Assembly (NCBI RefSeq): GCF_008831285.2
Contig: NW_022204507.1
Location: 6,096,174 to 6,160,173, forward strand
From: Nymphaea colorata
Taxonomy: Eukaryota > Streptophyta > Magnoliopsida > Nymphaeales > Nymphaeaceae
Direction of reading: 5' to 3'
DNA: 64,000 nt
The notes under the pieces were generated by a model, which was not told the origin of the DNA, did no database searches, and saw nothing but the letters and a program-made list of their open reading frames with translations. Each line of letters opens with the position of its first letter. Positions within the stretch are counted from its first letter, which is position 1. Below are positions 11,136-22,399 of the stretch, piece after piece. Both the position numbers and the translations under genes were made by a program.

Positions 11136-11404
11136 CGACCAGAAAACCATGTAGTAAGTTGGAAAGATCACCTCTTGATGTTTCCACTTAATACCAGCTT
11201 TCATATCCTTTAAATCATTGCGGACTCTCCATTCGAGACCGCACAAAATCAAATTGGCATGATGCATAATAGAATTTCTTTGTTTCCTCATGTTCCAAAA
11301 GAGTACATGAGAGCATAAACACAGCGCATTGTAACCCATTTATTTGAAAGAACATTTGAACCACCATGAGATAACTTCTTGAATAGAGTTATGCACTTCT
11401 AGCC

Positions 11405-11570
11405 ATGACCCAACCCCCCTCATATTTTGGAAAAAATATGATACTTATACTTTAAAAAAAAATTAATTTGGGCTATGTAAAAATTTTGAAAAATATTGTT
11501 CAGTACTTGTATATTTTTGGCAAATACTATTCTACCCTTCCTAAAAAAAATCGCTGGCTTCGCCCTTTCA
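11405..11570. repeat. Short repeat ending in TGGCTTCGCC, inserted in the LINE
   Basis: It begins near ACCCAACCCCCCTCATATTT, runs through AT-rich sequence and ends in CGCTGGCTTCGCCC. The same block occurs at 29,040-29,205, 46,555-46,715 and 63,555-63,720. Ends of the form TGGCTCCGCC are common in plant hAT-like MITEs. The left inverted end is not clear, so the class is tentative. Confidence 0.5.
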
Positions 11571-12399
11571 AGCAGACTTCAAACTAAGTAAGTTACATTT
11601 CCTAATATGATGAGAATCCCCCCAAATAAAATGACAATTTCTTCTCTACAAAATTCAGTAAGTGGAAGTGTAAATGCTCTCACCCAACAACCACCACTTG
11701 CTGTAGAACATGCTTCTCATATAAATAAGTGGATGGTCCACCCTTCCACAAAGCTTCTCACATAAGTCGGGGGTGAGAGTACCAACAAATAATGGAACCC
11801 AAATAAGTTAGGAGAAGTTTAGACAACTATCAACGAAATCGGTTTGCAATGACCATTGTGTATTCAAGAACATTAAAATGAATAAAAAAATGAAATGAAT
11901 TTATAGTCAAACCCGCTTTGGAAGTGAAATCAGGTAAAACTTGGTTTAAGCAAGAAGTGGATTTTCACAACAGCCAAAAAAAATAAAAGGACGTCATTTG
12001 TAGAGAAGAAGCGCCCCAGGTAAGAAGTAAATTGAGAAAGTCATTTTAGGGGCTTCATGCCCTGTAAAACTCACCATTGGAGTTTTTTATATAATACTTC
12101 CACAACACAATGATAGTAAACAAAAGTGGAGAGAGAGGGTGCATTTCTCATCGGCCTCCATGGCAACAAAAAGTGGTTCCCTCCCTTCTTAAAGGTGACA
12201 ACTAAGGAAGCAGTAGAAACATAAGAAATAATTTTCCTCACCCGATCTTCACGGGATCCCAAAAAAGAAAGAGCAAAGTGCAGGAAAGCACATCTCACTT
12301 TGCCATAAGCTTTTGGAATATCTAATTTGAGGAGAAAAAATTGTTCTATATGCCCTTATCCAAGATTTTGACTGCTTCGAGTGAAGGTGCATGGTTGGT

Positions 12400-12860
12400 G
12401 AAATATATATATATATTATATATATATTTGTTTTGGATTGTGATCTGGATTTTGACTCTATTTTTGGATCTGAATTTGGCACAATTTTCGATCTAAAGCT
12501 GAGATTTGGATTCAGATCTAAGGATCAATTTTGTATCTGGATCTCAAATTTGGGTCTAGATATGGATCTATGGATCCATTTTTCCTTTACATCTTGGATT
12601 GGAGCAAATATGAATCCAAGGCTCTTCAATCTAGACTAGGTGGATCAAGATATGGACGGAGGGCTCTTTTGCAATCTAGAGGTGGCATTTGGATCCAAAT
12701 ATGGGTCTAGGGATCTGATTTCCATTTCCAGCTAGGATTTGGATCCAGATGGGTCTAGGGTCTTGTTTTCAGTCTCTGTATGATTTTTTTGACTGAAGTC
12801 TGAATGTGGATTTGAATTACAAAATATGTCCAGATTTGGGCTGTGCTTGAGTCTAAACTT
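12400..12860. repeat. TA tract and cryptic GGATCT-rich repeat
   Basis: A TA-rich run (about 12,403-12,428) is followed by imperfect reiterations of GATCTGGATTTTGACTC / TTGGATCCAAATATGGGTCT. Any protein read from it is a low-complexity artefact. Counterparts are at 31,500-31,990 and 49,041-49,520. Confidence 0.6.
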
Positions 12861-13036
12861 CTGAAATTAGAACTAAATGGGTCCTAAATCGAGTTGACAA
12901 TATAATCAATAAGAAATCGATCAAAATTAAAGAAAATCAAGGTGTTTGCAGCTAGCAATCTTCGCTATTTTGTTGTAAAACTCGCCATAAAATGTTCAAA
13001 AAGTGCTGATTACCCCAAACAACAGTTGGATCTATC

Positions 13037-13200
13037 CTCCACCACTGGCAAGACAATCATGTGGTGGTGGAGCTAATTAAACGGACCCACTCACTCTATG
13101 AGGGGAGTGCCCAAGTCTATAAGTCAACTATAATTTTCGGCAGCAGCCTCATCTTTATCATCAGTTCTTGCTTTGCCTTTCTTCACCTCCATATTCTACA
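13037..13200 (+). promoter_or_regulatory. Fossil NLR-type leader with perfect 9-bp inverted repeat
   Basis: CTCCACCAC (13,037-13,045) pairs with GTGGTGGAG (13,064-13,072). CTAATTAAACGGACCCACTC and TTGCTTTGCCTTTCTTCACC follow. The order parallels the region before the NLR-A start (CTACCAC...GTGGTGG...GGACCCACC...TTCTTCACATCC). No NLR coding sequence follows, so it is probably an orphaned 5' region. Confidence 0.4.
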
Positions 13201-14027
13201 ATCCCCTATCCCCAATACCCATACCAAATTTTCACCTTCTTACCATTACCCAAACACCGCTAGATTTAGTAACAAACATCTTCTCATCTCCAAAAGGCCG
13301 CTTTTCGATATCCATGAGAAATGAGCTTTAGTTTACAGGGTTCACAAGCTCCAATTCAAGTATTGGTGTCTGACCAAAAGAGCCCACAAGGAGTTGGAGA
13401 TTCTAGCATGAAAAGTTCTAGTAATAAAACACAGAGAATATCACCAGAAAATATCGATGGAAACCCCGGTTGCACAGGTAGAGTTAGACCAGGGATAACA
13501 TGAACAAGCATTTGAGGTTCTGTCAAGAGTCTTTTTGTGTCCATTGTATATGCAAAAAAAAAAGGTATTACATGTGCAACTCTTAGTATCACAGTGGAAG
13601 ACATTTATCCCAGCTTCCGCAAGAGTACATAGGCTCAACAAAGTGGAACTGCATCCCCAAGGTGGTTGGTGCCTTAGGCGGGTGGGGACGGGTAAACTGC
13701 TAGTTTCCGTTTTGGATCCCCATTGTGTCAACTCCCTGTGCTGCAAAAGGGAGGCATCGATATGAAAATTGATCCATAAGGTGGGCACCTTTTCCAAGGC
13801 ACCAAAAGCACGCTTGGAATTTATGGGGACTTTATTGTAAAAGTTGACTTCTACTACTCATTCTGCTCTCCCAAACAGGGGAAACGCGAAACTTTTTTAT
13901 CATTTTCCTATTTTTTTTATGAATTTAGCAAGTTAAAACTATGGGAAGCCTCATATGAGCCAAGGGGTACATGTCCACACTTCATTGCCTAAAATCTCAT
14001 TGGTTGTCTTTATGGTTGCAGCCAGTG
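13200..14027. other. Conserved spacer, partly LINE-related
   Basis: The stretch around 13,205-13,420 recurs in B twice (29,268-29,455 and 32,418-32,600). The second partner adjoins LINE sequence reading GGLGLLDV on the minus strand, so part of it may derive from the LINE. Minus-strand frames here (for example 13,441-13,797) match nothing I recognise, although the equivalent frames in B and C are identical to each other. Confidence 0.4.
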
Positions 14028-14205
14028 GTAGAGCCAAAAATTTCTGGTTGAGGGGCACTTGAAGTGTAAGATTCAAATCTTAAGGGACACTGATATGTAA
14101 AAAACTGAAAATTAATGAAGTTTTTGTATGTAAATCGTTCCATTTTTTTGGGTTGGTGTGGGCAACTGCCCACACTAGCAATAATGTAGCTCTACCACTA
14201 GGACA
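14028..14205. mobile_element. hAT-like MITE, unit A
   Basis: About 178 bp bounded by CAGTGGTAGAGC at the left and GCTCTACCACTA at the right, which is an inverted repeat with one mismatch. CAGTGG(C/T)(G/A)GAGC ends are typical of plant hAT-family MITEs. Inside, TGTGGGCAACTGCCCACA is a small palindrome. I see no clear 8-bp target duplication. Counterparts are at 33,228-33,410 and 50,764-50,946. Confidence 0.6.
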
Positions 14206-14350
14206 CAGTAGCTAAGTTTTCACTATGGTCTACACGCTATGCATCCCCATTTTTGGCTGCTGTAAATATAATTTTTTGTTAATACAAGTCCAGAGCCTAA
14301 CTCCCACCATCTTCCATAGGAAACCTGAGCAGCTAATTACCCTATATCTA

Positions 14351-14753
14351 GAGATGTCAGCATATCCGATTTGGATCAGATATCTGACCAAACATTATCG
14401 AAAAAAATCAGATATGAAAAAAGAAAATATCTGGTTAATAAGGCAGATCATACTTGTATTTAAGAAATGACATATGATTGGATTCAGATATACATAATAT
14501 CCTATCATATTCAGATTCATCGGATTTGTTTTTAAGGAAATATCCTATATCTAGTGCTCTTAACTTCTGACAGAATGGCTAACTTTGGTCAAAATTCGGA
14601 TTCAGATTCAGATATGAATGTAAAAGTCAATTGTGAAATCAGATTTTGAATTTGGATTCAGATATAAATTTCTTTGTTTTTCAAATATGAATATCCAAAA
14701 AAGTGGACACAGTTAAAAGTATGTCTGATTTGAATGTGATCTGCTGACATCCC
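14351..14753. mobile_element. GGATGTCA-ended MITE 1, unit A
   Basis: 403 bp with terminal inverted repeats GAGATGTCAGCA and TGCTGACATCCC (11 of 12 match). The interior is full of ATCAGATATCTGA / GATTCAGAT motifs. No open frame of interest. Target duplication is not evident. Confidence 0.6.
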
Positions 14754-15067
14754 AACTATATCCACATAAATTGTCCAACTCAACTCAAAGATCAGAAGAC
14801 AAACATGCAGCCCCTGTGAAATGAATTAGCATAAGATTTGCAAATGGAAGGAATGCAACAGGAAAGCTTAGCATCACAAAGGGGTTCTGATACACTCTTT
14901 GTTACGCATATGAATGGCCAAAAAGAGCAGCAAATAAGCCATATGTGGGCTGGTATGAGCAGTTGCCGGCAGGGTCAACAGCTTTTTAATGACGAGTGGA
15001 CTTGGATTGTGGATCTAGCATTAGGAGCTGCCACCCAGGTTTGCTTGTCATATGCCATCAGCCATAA
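14754..15067. other. Spacer between two MITEs
   Basis: A plus-strand frame of 89 codons spans 14,838-15,107, but it runs into the next MITE and its homologues in B and C are broken. I do not consider it a gene. Confidence 0.5.
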
Positions 15068-15510
15068 GGATGTCAATGGATCAGATTCGAATAAAATATA
15101 CTCTTAACCATATGTACCTGCTTTTTCAAATATTCACGTGTTCATATTTGAATTCTGATTTGAACATGAATGAATAAAAGTCATATCTAAGTCTGAAATC
15201 CAATTTTGCAATCTGAATATGATCTGAATCCAACCTTGCATTCACTTCCAAATCTGAATTTTGAACCAAATCTAGCTGACTTTAACACATAAGAGTGTTA
15301 GATGTATGCTATTTGTTTAAAACTAAATCCAATCTGAATTTGAATCTGATCAAATATTTACATATATCTGAATCCGAATCCAATAGATTGTCATTTCTTA
15401 AGTCCAAACCTAATCTGATTTTTCCATTGGACATTATATTTTTTTTCTATAACTGGTTTTTCAGAATGGTTTGGTTGGATATCTGATTCAAATCGAATAT
15501 ATTGACATCC
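15068..15510. mobile_element. GGATGTCA-ended MITE 2, unit A
   Basis: 443 bp with perfect 10-bp terminal inverted repeats, GGATGTCAAT and ATTGACATCC. The interior has GAATCCAAAT / CTGAATTTGA reiterations like MITE 1. Counterparts are at 34,265-34,695 and 51,801-52,233. Confidence 0.65.
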
Positions 15511-15955
15511 TTACTTAACCAGAAATTCCTATCTCCACCACTGGAAATGGGAGTAAAAAATGCACCATGATGTGCACGTGATACTACTACTTGTTTCTAA
15601 CCAAGGTGGCCACAGGTATTGGCAGATGATCTATGTTTCAAATCTAGGAAGTGATGAGATCATTCAACCTTCTTCGATGCACATTTCAGTTTCTTTCTTT
15701 CCAAAGTCTAGAGAAGTAACACCCATAAGAATGGAACTAAGGATGTACCATCAGCGCGCTCCTCAAGCCAACTAGCTATCCTATGGCATGTCAATTCCGA
15801 ATAGTTGACAACAATATATTACATCACAGACCTGAAAAAAAAATTGAATGTATAGATAACAATAATTTAAGTTTGAAGCAATACTTGACAAACAATACAC
15901 TAGACAAAGTAGACCATGTAATCGCTGGAATTTATTTCTAAATCTTTCTTGCACA
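15511..15955. other. Spacer before copia fragment, no gene recognised
   Basis: A 71-codon plus-strand frame at 15,560-15,775 is partly conserved in B (34,746) and C (52,283), but it has no recognisable domain. I found neither RT/RNase H sequence nor an LTR here, although the missing 3' part of the copia element would be expected at this side. Confidence 0.45.
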
Positions 15956-15959
15956 TGTA

Positions 15960-18700
15960 CGAAACATTTGGACCCAAATACCCTGAGGTGTTCAAGTGAC
16001 AGCGGCTTACTGAGGAGGAGTTCAAGAGGAATTTTTCCTTCTATGCTAGAGTTTGGAACTCAATTGGATATATAACATGCTGTCCCAATGGCTTCGCTCC
16101 AAAAAATCTGAGGTACGTTCATGTGCATCATAAGAGCCCAAGCAATATTCAGAAGTTGTCAGTTTTTTCTTTATGCAATGCTGTTTTGCTGAGGCATCCC
16201 GGCGCAGGTACATTGGAGCTGTACTTCATGCTTCCTCATAAAGTTTTTCAATGCATCATCCATATATTCACCACCATTGCCAAAGCAAAGCATTTTAATC
16301 TTAGCACCATATTGAGGGAGAATGAGGGCATAGAATTCTTCAAAAATTTTTGGCACTTCACTCTTATTTTTGAGAAAATAAATCCAAGTTACACGAGTCA
16401 TATCATTAACGAAAGAGACATATAACTTAAAACCGGCATGAGAGTCCTCTGGAGCATGTCCCCAAACATCCAAGTGAATGAGATCGAAAGCTTTTTCAGA
16501 CCTTTCATGAATCGGTTGGAAGGTGAGGCGTGTGAATTTGGCAAATTCGCATGCATTACTTGCTTTATTATCATCAATGGTGAGGGAAGGGATGAGAGGA
16601 CTGAGGTTCCGATCATATATGTGTCCTAATCAAGCATGTCAAATTTGATAATCCGTCCTTTGATTCAATCTTGATTGGATGAAAAAACTCAAACTGTCGG
16701 TGTCCAAAGTGTAGAGGTCACCATGCCGTCGGCCCTTACCAATCACCTTCTTCGTGCTCGGGTCCTGAAATGTTACATCCTTCTTGGAGAAAACAACTAG
16801 ACAATCATAATCTTGAGTGATTTTGCTAACAGACATAAGGTTGACAGCAAGCTGAGGAGCAAGTAAAGCGGAACTAATATTTTTCTTGAAGAATGTTTTT
16901 CCAATGCCAGCAACAACCGTAGATGACCAATCAGCAGAAAAAACGTAATGATGAAGATCCTTATTTAGATCGGCAAGTCCTGTGGGATCAGTAGTCATGT
17001 GATCAGTAGCACCAGAATCAACTATCCAGGATTTAGTTTTAGTGGCAGTCAATAAGGCACAGAACTTACCTTCTGAGACGTCACCCACTGGTTGGGAAGA
17101 TACTAGATTTGGTTTAGAGAATTTCTGGAAGAATTTTTCCTGGTCATCTTTGGTGACAAAGTTTGCAAGGTTGACGTCTTTGTCTGGGATTGATGGAGAT
17201 CCCTTTTCCTTCCCTGGTCGCCCCACAAGTTCCCAGCAGCGATCGCGTGTGTGACCCAATTTCCTGCAGTGAGTACTCCTACGTTTGCTGTGATTTTTCT
17301 ATGTGTTTGAGTGGCACCTTTGTATGCCTTGATTAGTGCCCGATTGTGAAAGGCACACCATTCTTTCTTGGCTGTCTTCTATGGAGTCCGTTTGAGAAGG
17401 GACACTCATGACTCTTCGCCTTGACACCTCTCTCTGAATCAATTGACAAACAGCATTGAATTTTGGTCACGGCATAGTATTCAGGATTTTAGTCCTTATG
17501 GCTTCATAGTCCTCACTCAATCGAACGAGGACCTTGAAGATTTGATCTTCTTCAAAATGCTGTTTGTAAATGACTGGATCAGAGGTCGCTGGTCGATATT
17601 GGAGGAACTCATCATATAGACTCCTGAGTCTCCCAATGTACCGCTGCACATCTTGGTCATGGAGGGTGAGATTGGCAATCTCGCATTTTATCTGGTATAC
17701 TTGAGCAAGATTATTTTGCTCACTGTAAAGTTCTTTTAGAGCCTCCCATATTCTGTGCATGGTATCATGATATGTAAACAGATTTGCTATGGATGGTTCC
17801 ATAGAGTTGAGCAGCCACGCCATAACCATGTCATTCTCTGATTCGCATTCATCATAGTTGGGATCAGTAGTGGCTGGAGCTTTGATTTTCCCATTTCCTG
17901 CAGTGAGTACACTTAAGTTTTCTGTCATTTTTCTGTGTGTTTGAGGTACCTTTGTATGCCTTGATTAGTGCCCAATTGTGAAAAGCACGCCATTCTTTCT
18001 TGGCTGTCTTCTATGGAGTCCGTTTGAGGAGGGACTCTCATGACTCTTCGCCTTGACACCTCTCTCTGAATCATTTGACACACAGCATTGAATGTTGGCA
18101 GCGGCATAGTATTCAGGATTTGAGTCCTTATGGCTTCATAGTCCTCACTCAATCCAACGAGGACCTTGAAGATTTGATCTTCTTCAAAATACTGTTTGTA
18201 AATGACTGGATGAGAGGTCGCTGGTTGATATTGGAGGAGCTCATCATATAGACTCCTGAGTCTCCCAATGTAGTGCTGCACATCTTGGTCATGGAGGGTG
18301 AGATTGGCAATCTCGCATTGTATCTGGTATACTTGAGCAAGATTATTTTGCTCACTGTAAAGTTCTTTTAGAGCCTCCCATATTCTGTGCGCGGTATCTT
18401 GATATGTAAACAGTTTTTCTATGGATGGTTCCATAGAGTTGAGCAGCCACGCCAGAACCATGTCATTCTCTGATTCCCATTCATCATTGTTGGGATCAGT
18501 AGTGGCTGGAGCTTTGATTTTTCTGTTAACATATCATGCCTTTGATCTTCCACTAAGAACCAAGCGAGCAGCCTTCACAAAACTCAAATAGTTAGCACCA
18601 TTGAGTGGGGCGGAGGTAATTTTCAGGGTATTATGCTCGGTGGACTTGGCTCCCATGAAGGTTTCATCTCCTTGATTTGAGCTAGCAGCGTCGGCCATGA
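15960..18700 (-). mobile_element. Ty1/copia retrotransposon fragment, unit A (gag-PR-INT, no RT, no LTR seen)
   Basis: Minus strand. The gag start codon is at 18,698 and an in-frame TGA at 18,534-18,536 interrupts gag early. The gag UBN2-like core occurs twice (18,461-17,925 and 17,928-17,467) because of a ~633-bp tandem duplication. The zinc-knuckle codons lie near 17,250-17,290. The protease part (17,259-16,639) has the active-site motif WIVDSGAT. The integrase core (16,473-16,171) has an altered DNGGEY box reading GNGGEY, so one catalytic Asp is lost. Homology fades near 15,960, with no reverse transcriptase or RNase H. I did not see paired LTRs or a primer-binding site. The element is a dead 5' portion. 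Confidence 0.8.
17260..18527 (-). repeat. ~633-bp tandem duplication of copia gag
   Basis: The block beginning TTTCCTGCAGTGAGTAC at about 17,260 repeats at about 17,894 and runs to the CTGGAGCTTTGATTTT stretch near 18,520. Units B and C have a single copy, so this arose in unit A only. Confidence 0.8.
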
Positions 18701-19029
18701 TATTGGCACTGCGGATTCCCAGCTGAAGACAGTCTGGGTTGCAGGCGAGTCTCTCTATTGCAGGAGGTCGCAGGGTTCTTTAGAAACCTGTCACACTTGT
18801 AAATTCTGTATCTCTTCACAGGATTGTCCAAAAAATCTGAAAATTGGATAAAAAATACTAGACACGTGCCCAAATCCAACGCCTCCTTACTCGACCTCTG
18901 AATTGCATGCAGTCAAAAACACGCTTCAGAGAAGGTCATGGCTGGAATGCCCTGTCTGGTGGGGTTTGTAAAGCAGAAACTAGAGACAGAGTTGCTCCCT
19001 CAAATTTACCAACCATAATCATCCATTAC
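18701..19029. other. Spacer between copia and TPS-A; exons 5-7 missing
   Basis: Sequence near 18,960 joins directly to what is 40,006 in unit B. About 2.5 kb present in B and C, including TPS exon 5/6 remnants, is absent here. No gene seen. Confidence 0.6.
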
Positions 19030-20517
19030 CTCACAACAACTTGCACAAAGCGTTCAAGCTCCTCAACAGACTGATGCTCGCCGAAGATGTCCTAAATGGT
19101 GGCCATCAAGTAGGAGACCCTGACAAGTTGCATCCTGTACTGTGAGAACTGTGGCTCATGCATCTTCCCCACCGCCATAAAGTAGCTCTCCACCAGCCTA
19201 TCTCTGGGGAAGCTAATGTGATAGCCCAAGCCCATGTCCCTCCACCACCTGCAAACACCCAAAACAAAGGACTCATGGTTGATTATTAGTGGACCCAATG
19301 ATGCAAACCAGCAACAATGTAACATACATGATATTCGTTACTGATATACATATATACATAGAATGACATTAGTTGCTGCATTATTATCATCTATTAACCA
19401 AGTTATTTAGGCAAAAGTTCAAGAATGAATTGTACCCAGATAACTCCCTGAGCTCTCTTTGGTGGATTGTCCGCACCATGTTGAAGTCCAGCCTAGCAAA
19501 CTCATGCAGCACTTGGCTTCTGCGGTCCGTCCTCTCGAATGTCTCAACATACACTTGGTTCTCGACCCACTTGGTTCTCGACCCTGTGAATCCTTCTGTG
19601 GAGCGGAACCTGCAGAGTACGCTGTACCTCTCGAGACATCCTCTGGTCCATGCGGCTTATCCTTGCTCTAAGATGCTCTGAATAGAAGGCCATAGCTTCT
19701 TCCAACACAGTTTCTCCTTCACAGGCTAGTTGTGATGCTTTGTAGAGGCCCAGCAACCCTCTCACGTCCTCACGAAGATTCTCAGAGAACCGGCCAGACT
19801 GTTCCCTAAATCTACTAAATCACTCTACGAAATGCAAAAAGAAACTTTGATGGTTAGTGTCAAATAACACATTTGTAATAGACAGTCTAGATTAAGAACT
19901 AATAATTGAGTCAATATTTTGGAATTAACGCATGTCTATATATATATGTATACCTGCATAAACATTATAGCCATGTTGCTCCAGAATTGTAAACCAAAGT
20001 GAAGAAGAGTAGAGGTCGTCAAATCCTCTAGTGCTCGTGCATATGGCATCTAGTGATCGCCGGATCTCACTCTCAAAGTGATAGGCCACACCTAAACGTT
20101 CGAGTGAATCGATGAGCTCCAACTGAGCCACTTGCTCAGTTGTAGATGTTATAAGTTGTCGGATTTCTCTTCTCAATTCTTCAACTCTGGTCCTTTGTGT
20201 TTCGATCTGCTTTCATTTTCATGTCCTTGAAATAGGATCACATCATAATACCAAAATAAACAAAATAATAGTCAGATCTGAGGTATGGAAAATTGCTGAT
20301 GTTGCGGGCTGATAATGGACTGGATGAAGTCATAGTTCCTTGTACTTGGCTGGTATCTGGAAGGCCTCCTTTGAGCAGCAGACCTACCGCAGCCCTCAGC
20401 CCTTGGCTCACATCTCACAAGGGTGGTGCTCCATGGCTTGAACCCAGCCTTGCTATTTGGAGCAAGCTTGGGGGAAGTAACAAAAGGAGTGGAAAAGGAG
20501 GCAAGATGAGCAGCCAT
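19030..20517 (-). pseudogene. Terpene synthase pseudogene TPS-A (exons 1-4)
   Basis: Minus strand. Exon 1 from ATG 20,517 encodes a Ser/Pro/Lys-rich plastid transit-like leader, then RRPSRYQPSTR, where the Trp of the RR(x)8W motif is Arg. Exon 2 is 20,206-19,954 (LIDSLERLGVAYHFESEI). Exon 3 is 19,824-19,436, with TGA as its second codon position (TGT in TPS-C) and a 17-bp tandem duplication (CACTTGGTTCTCGACCC) that shifts the frame. Exon 4 is 19,248-19,030, exactly 219 bp as is usual for this family, with the RDRLVESYF (RxR) motif. The DDxxD region reads TI-stop-DIFGE. Exons 5-7 are missing. TPS-b enzymes convert geranyl diphosphate to monoterpenes in plastids; this copy cannot. GT/AG borders are visible for exons 2-4. 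Confidence 0.85.
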
Positions 20518-20582
20518 TAGAACAGTGTGTATTTGTTGTTGAATGCTGAAGGCTTTCACTGCCTCTCGAATGACTTAGCTCA

Positions 20583-20605
20583 GTATTGGTTTGCTAGTTT
20601 ATATA
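20583..20605 (-). promoter_or_regulatory. TATA box of TPS-A
   Basis: On the minus strand CTATATAAACTAGCAAACC lies about 75-85 bases upstream of ATG 20,517. The same box is in TPS-C near 58,762-58,782. Confidence 0.5.
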
Positions 20606-21280
20606 GAGCTGCTTCCGAGTGTGCATTGCGTGTCTATAATGGTTAGAAAATTTTAATTAGGTTCAATCTCTTAAAATATGACACCGCCCAAGCCATAATT
20701 ATTTGGTACTTTTATTTATTGATAGTATGCATTCTTTCTTCAAGTTTTTGATATGCACTATAATCTGACACTTATTAGCAAATGTTCACCACTTAAAACC
20801 ATTTTTATTAAAGACCATGTTTCTTTTTTACAAGTATTTGAGTAATTGCACCCCTTCACCTTTAAATGGTGCAACTTGCCGTTTCAACAATATTATGAAC
20901 AAGGTTTGCTAGCTTATAAAGAGCTGCATCCAAGTGCATATTGCATGTCTATAACTTTTAAAGAATTTTAATAAAATTCAATCTCTTAAAAATATGGTAT
21001 TTGCATAAGCTATAAATGTTTGATGTTCTTTTCTTTCTATATAAATAGAATGCATTAAACTATGACACTTGCCTAAGCCATAATTATTTGGTACTTTTAT
21101 TTTCATATAGATAGAATGCATTCTTTCTTCACGTTTTTGATATGCATTATAATCCGACACTTATTTGCTAATGTTCGCCACTTAAAACCATTTTTATCAA
21201 AGACTATGTTTATTTTTTACATGTATTTGAGTAATTGCATCCCTTCACCTTTAAGTAATTGCACCCCTTCACCCTTAATG
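20583..21280. repeat. Repeated TPS-A upstream region
   Basis: The segment with the TATA region (TTTGCTAGTTTATATAGAGC) recurs at about 20,906 as TTTGCTAGCTTATAAAGAGC. Blocks of the type GCATTCTTTCTTCAMGTTTTTGATATGCA and CACTTAAAACCATTTTTAT occur twice. An inverted-repeat stretch TTGCACCCCTTCACCTTTAA-ATGGTGCAA sits at about 20,847-20,876. TPS-C has more copies. Confidence 0.65.
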
Positions 21281-21657
21281 GGTTGGTGTCGGCAGCCAAC
21301 GCAAGCCAGCCACCATGTGTTTCTTCCATTGTTCCGAGAGAAGCATGTAAGGGAAAAGAGGAAAAAGAAAAGAATGATGAAAACATGTGGCAGACCCAAC
21401 TATCTCACTACTCGTCATAGAAGCTGCCAAAGGAGAAACAAAGGAAGGAAGGACAAAGCAACCCCTTCAACCACAATTAGGGATGTCAATGGATCATAGT
21501 CAAATTGGATTTACCTTTAGCCATATCTAAATCCAAATCTGGAATCCAATTTCACAAACAGAATTTGATTTGTCAGACCCAACTATCTCACTCCTTAGCA
21601 CTTTTTTAACTATGTTGTTCCCCCAACCACTGTCATGAAAATGATCAATTTCTATTC
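21281..21657. other. Unit A right end with truncated GGATGTCA repeat
   Basis: Contains GGATGTCAATGGATCATAG at 21,481, cut near 21,573. CAGACCCAACTATCTCACT appears twice (about 21,391 and 21,575), which may mark the truncation. No gene. Confidence 0.5.
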
Positions 21658-22273
21658 TGCTGGAGGCCGCAAAGCCAGTTTTCTCTGCTATCTAAACTTA
21701 TAGACATGATTTTAAATTTGGTAAGAAACAACACACACACACACAAATATATATACATTAAGTTAATCATATTTTGGATGGTTATAATGTTTTTAATAAT
21801 CTAAAAATGAATGGCTCTTTTAACATCAAAATTTGGAACATTGTAGAAAAGAACAATTCTTTCATGAAAATAACTTGAACCGAAACATGATTTTTATAAA
21901 TTTAGTATTAATTATATACATATTAGGAGGTTCACATTTTATTTAAAATATCTTTTAATATAAATTTGAGAGGTATGGTTTTATCCCTTAGCGAAGTGGT
22001 ATGGTGTGTGTGTGTGTGTATTAATGACATTAGGGATGGGGTACAGACGCTTCAGACTTACGATCTCAACTATTAACTACTAAAATACTCTTAAGATAAT
22101 ATCTAAAAGATTAGATTGTTATAGAAAAAAAATGTTTTGAACATTGCATTTGGATGTATATAATTGTCCACTTTATGCGAATCTTAACATTATGAGAAAG
22201 GTTAGGATATGGCTGTTGGATTCAATATGTATTTTTGCAACCGAGTCCAATATCATCTTCTGGTCTCTTTCTA

Positions 22274-22307
<34 letters not shown>

Positions 22308-22399
22308 TACTTTATGTGAATCTTAACATTATGAGAAAAGTTAAGATATGGCTGTTGGATTCAATATGTATTTTTGCAACCGAGTCCAACATGAACTTT

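Larger units (their letters stand above)
10850..12395 (-). mobile_element. L1-type LINE fragment, unit A (dead)
   Basis: Read on the minus strand, 12,395 to 10,850. The RT part has LLKLDIPKAYGKV (around 12,310-12,345; the catalytic Asp is present here), VSTASLVVTFKKGG, and a block matching the RGLRQGDPLS..F region (RPMRNAPSLSTF). The F/YADD box reads STNDVLLFF, so the first Asp is Asn. Then come GLTIN and VPLFVGTLTPDLC. A tail frame at 11,121-11,339 (LFWNMRKQRNSIMHHANLI) resembles the W..ERN..H tail after the zf-RVT region of plant L1s. The 3' end runs into an AATAAAAATG-like stretch near 10,855. A foreign repeat interrupts it at 11,405-11,570. The left end is cut at 12,395, where units B and C continue. 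Family assignment rests on these blocks only. Confidence 0.65.
1..21657. repeat. Segmental duplication unit A
   Basis: Position 1 aligns with 21,658 (offset 21,657), so the window opens at or inside a repeat boundary. The unit holds NLR-A, decayed LRR modules, a 4.1-kb segment missing from B and C, a LINE fragment, MITEs, a copia fragment with duplicated gag, and TPS-A exons 1-4. It is the most diverged of the three units by shared lesions. The left end may lie outside the window. Confidence 0.85.

Noticed and set aside
14838-15107. 89-codon plus-strand frame as a gene
   Set aside because: Its end lies in a MITE and the B and C counterparts are interrupted.
15511-18960. Complete copia element with LTRs
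   Set aside because: I found no pair of matching direct terminal repeats, no primer-binding site and no reverse transcriptase.
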